From Citreimonas sp042096055 (GTDB taxonomy: Bacteria > Pseudomonadota > Alphaproteobacteria > Rhodobacterales > Rhodobacteraceae): a stretch of 22,780 bases of DNA. The notes beneath the pieces were generated by a model that was given only the letters and a program-made list of their open reading frames with translations, was not told the DNA's origin and did no database searches. The stretch is taken from contig NZ_JBELMH010000054.1 of the NCBI RefSeq assembly GCF_042096055.1, forward strand, positions 1-22,780. The letters run 5' to 3'. The translations under genes and the position numbers were made by a program. The first letter of the stretch is position 1; each line of letters starts with the position of its first letter. This document shows, piece by piece, positions 21,765-22,780 of this stretch.

Positions 21765-22780
21765 TCAGAAGTCCAGGTTCTCCACGCTCAGCGCGTTCTG
21801 CTGGATGAAGTCGCGGCGCGGTTCGACCACGTCGCCCATCAGCTTGGTGAACAGATCGTCGGCCTCGGTCATGTCCTCGATGTCGACGCGCAGCAGCGTG
21901 CGGGCGTCGGGGTCGAGGGTGGTTTCCCACAGCTGGCCGGGGTTCATCTCGCCCAGGCCCTTGTAGCGCTGCAGGCTGAGGCCCTTCTCGCCCTCGTCGA
22001 GGATCGCCTTCAACAGGTCCAGCGGGCCAAAAATCGCCTGACGACGATCCTTGCGCTCCAGCTGCGCCGGCGCGCCGTAGACGGCCTGCAGGCTCTGCGT
22101 GAAGCTTCCGGCCTTGCGGCTTTCGCCCGAGCGCAGCATCTGGCCGTCCAGCGTGCGCACCTCTTCGACGCCGCGCAGGATGCGCGCAAGACGGATGCCC
22201 CGGTCCTGCGTGATCCGGCCCTGCCAGCCGCGCTCGTATTCCAGCGCCACGAGGTCGAGCCGCGCGGCCACCTTGTCGGCGACCGCCTGCAGGTCGGAAT
22301 CCACCGCGCCGGGCACGAAGGCGCCGGCGATGGCGGCCTGTTCCAGGATCCGGCGCTGGTAGTGGGTCGGGAATGCCTCGATCACGCGGCGCAGCTGGCG
22401 CGCCTCCTCGACCACGCGGACGAGGTCGGCACCGATCAGCGTCTCGCCCGAGCCGAGCTTCAATTGCGCGCCGTCGACGCCCTGCTGGATCAGGTAATCC
22501 TCGAGCGCGGGCTGGTCCTTGAGGTACACCTCGGACTTGCCGCGGGTCACCTTGAACAGCGGCGGCTGCGCGATGTAGAGGTAGCCCTTCTCGATCAGCT
22601 CGGGCATCTGGCGGTAGAAGAACGTCAGCAACAGCGTCCGGATATGCGCGCCGTCGACGTCGGCGTCCGTCATCAGGACGATCTTGTGGTAGCGCAGCTT
22701 CGAGATGTCGAACTCGTCGCGGCCGATGCCGGTGCCCAGCGCCATCACCAGGTTGCCGATCTCCTGGCTCGCCAGCATCC
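21765..22780 (-). CDS. gyrB: DNA gyrase subunit B, C-terminal part
   Basis: The last 338 residues of GyrB; the N-terminal ATPase half lies beyond the window end. The visible part opens in the TOPRIM domain (MLASQEIGNLVMALGTGIG, then LRYHKIVLMTDADVDGAHIRTLLLTFFYRQMPELIEKGYLYIAQPP, with the Mg-binding Asp-x-Asp) and closes with LQRYKGLGEMNPGQLWETTLDPDARTLLRV and VEPRRDFIQQNALSVENLDF, the typical GyrB C-terminus. About 150 residues between these blocks are the longer insert common in alphaproteobacterial and other Gram-negative GyrB. Together with GyrA it introduces negative supercoils into DNA. ParE is excluded by the IEDMTEADDLFTKLMGD..EPRR ending. Confidence 0.96.
   Translation of the reverse strand, partial: MLASQEIGNLVMALGTGIGRDEFDISKLRYHKIVLMTDADVDGAHIRTLLLTFFYRQMPELIEKGYLYIAQPPLFKVTRGKSEVYLKDQPALEDYLIQQGVDGAQLKLGSGETLIGADLVRVVEEARQLRRVIEAFPTHYQRRILEQAAIAGAFVPGAVDSDLQAVADKVAARLDLVALEYERGWQGRITQDRGIRLARILRGVEEVRTLDGQMLRSGESRKAGSFTQSLQAVYGAPAQLERKDRRQAIFGPLDLLKAILDEGEKGLSLQRYKGLGEMNPGQLWETTLDPDARTLLRVDIEDMTEADDLFTKLMGDVVEPRRDFIQQNALSVENLDF

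Noticed and set aside
1..22780. Search for tRNA, rRNA, CRISPR, insertion sequences or prophage genes.
   Set aside because: No cloverleaf, repeat-spacer array, transposase, integrase or phage structural motif was seen; spacers are short and composition is even.

Overview
The window is high-GC, densely packed bacterial DNA. GC-rich codon use, GTG/TTG starts, and a gene set of sitABCD, a TTT (tctCBA) operon, DUF1194, a YejA-like binding protein and gyrB suggest an alphaproteobacterium, most likely of the Rhodobacteraceae/Roseobacter group. That placement is inferred from gene content and composition, not from a phylogeny. A run of exactly 100 N (3642-3741) marks a scaffold gap, so this is a draft or metagenome assembly.

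Layout. 1-2571 (+): the 3' end of a DabB-like proton-channel subunit and a complete dabA, together a DAB-type inorganic-carbon accumulation system. 2575-5939 (-): a manganese/iron ABC transporter operon sitA-sitB-sitC-sitD, with sitC interrupted by the N gap. Its promoter carries two 17-bp palindromes with matching half-sites, probably operators for a Mur/Fur-type metal regulator. 6048-8261 (-): a CHASE-domain hybrid histidine kinase. 8544-9251 (-): a type II haloacid dehalogenase. 9379-10650 (-): a RhlE-like DEAD-box RNA helicase with an Arg/Gly-rich tail and a strong intrinsic terminator. 10928-13450 (-): an 840-residue CPA1 Na+/H+ antiporter with a C-terminal cyclic-nucleotide-binding-like domain. 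13712-14743 (+): an AI-2E-family permease. 14751-15704 (-): a YihY/BrkB-family membrane protein. 15892-18832 (+): a complete tripartite tricarboxylate transporter, tctC-tctB-tctA. 18936-19640 (+): a secreted von Willebrand-type DUF1194 protein. 19788-21692 (+): a YejA-like peptide-binding protein with no permease genes beside it. 21765-22780 (-): the C-terminal part of gyrB.

Functionally this is mostly transport and housekeeping: CO2/bicarbonate uptake, Mn/Fe uptake, cation/proton exchange, carboxylate uptake and peptide capture, plus an orphan sensor kinase and an RNA helicase. I see no phage, insertion sequence, CRISPR array, tRNA or rRNA, and no clear novel defence or biosynthetic system. 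The best leads are the tandem operator-like palindromes at sitA, the antiporter's CNB domain with Glu replaced by Gln at the expected ribose-binding position, the under-sized assembly gap in sitC, and a 10-bp-phased direct repeat in the antiporter/permease divergent region.
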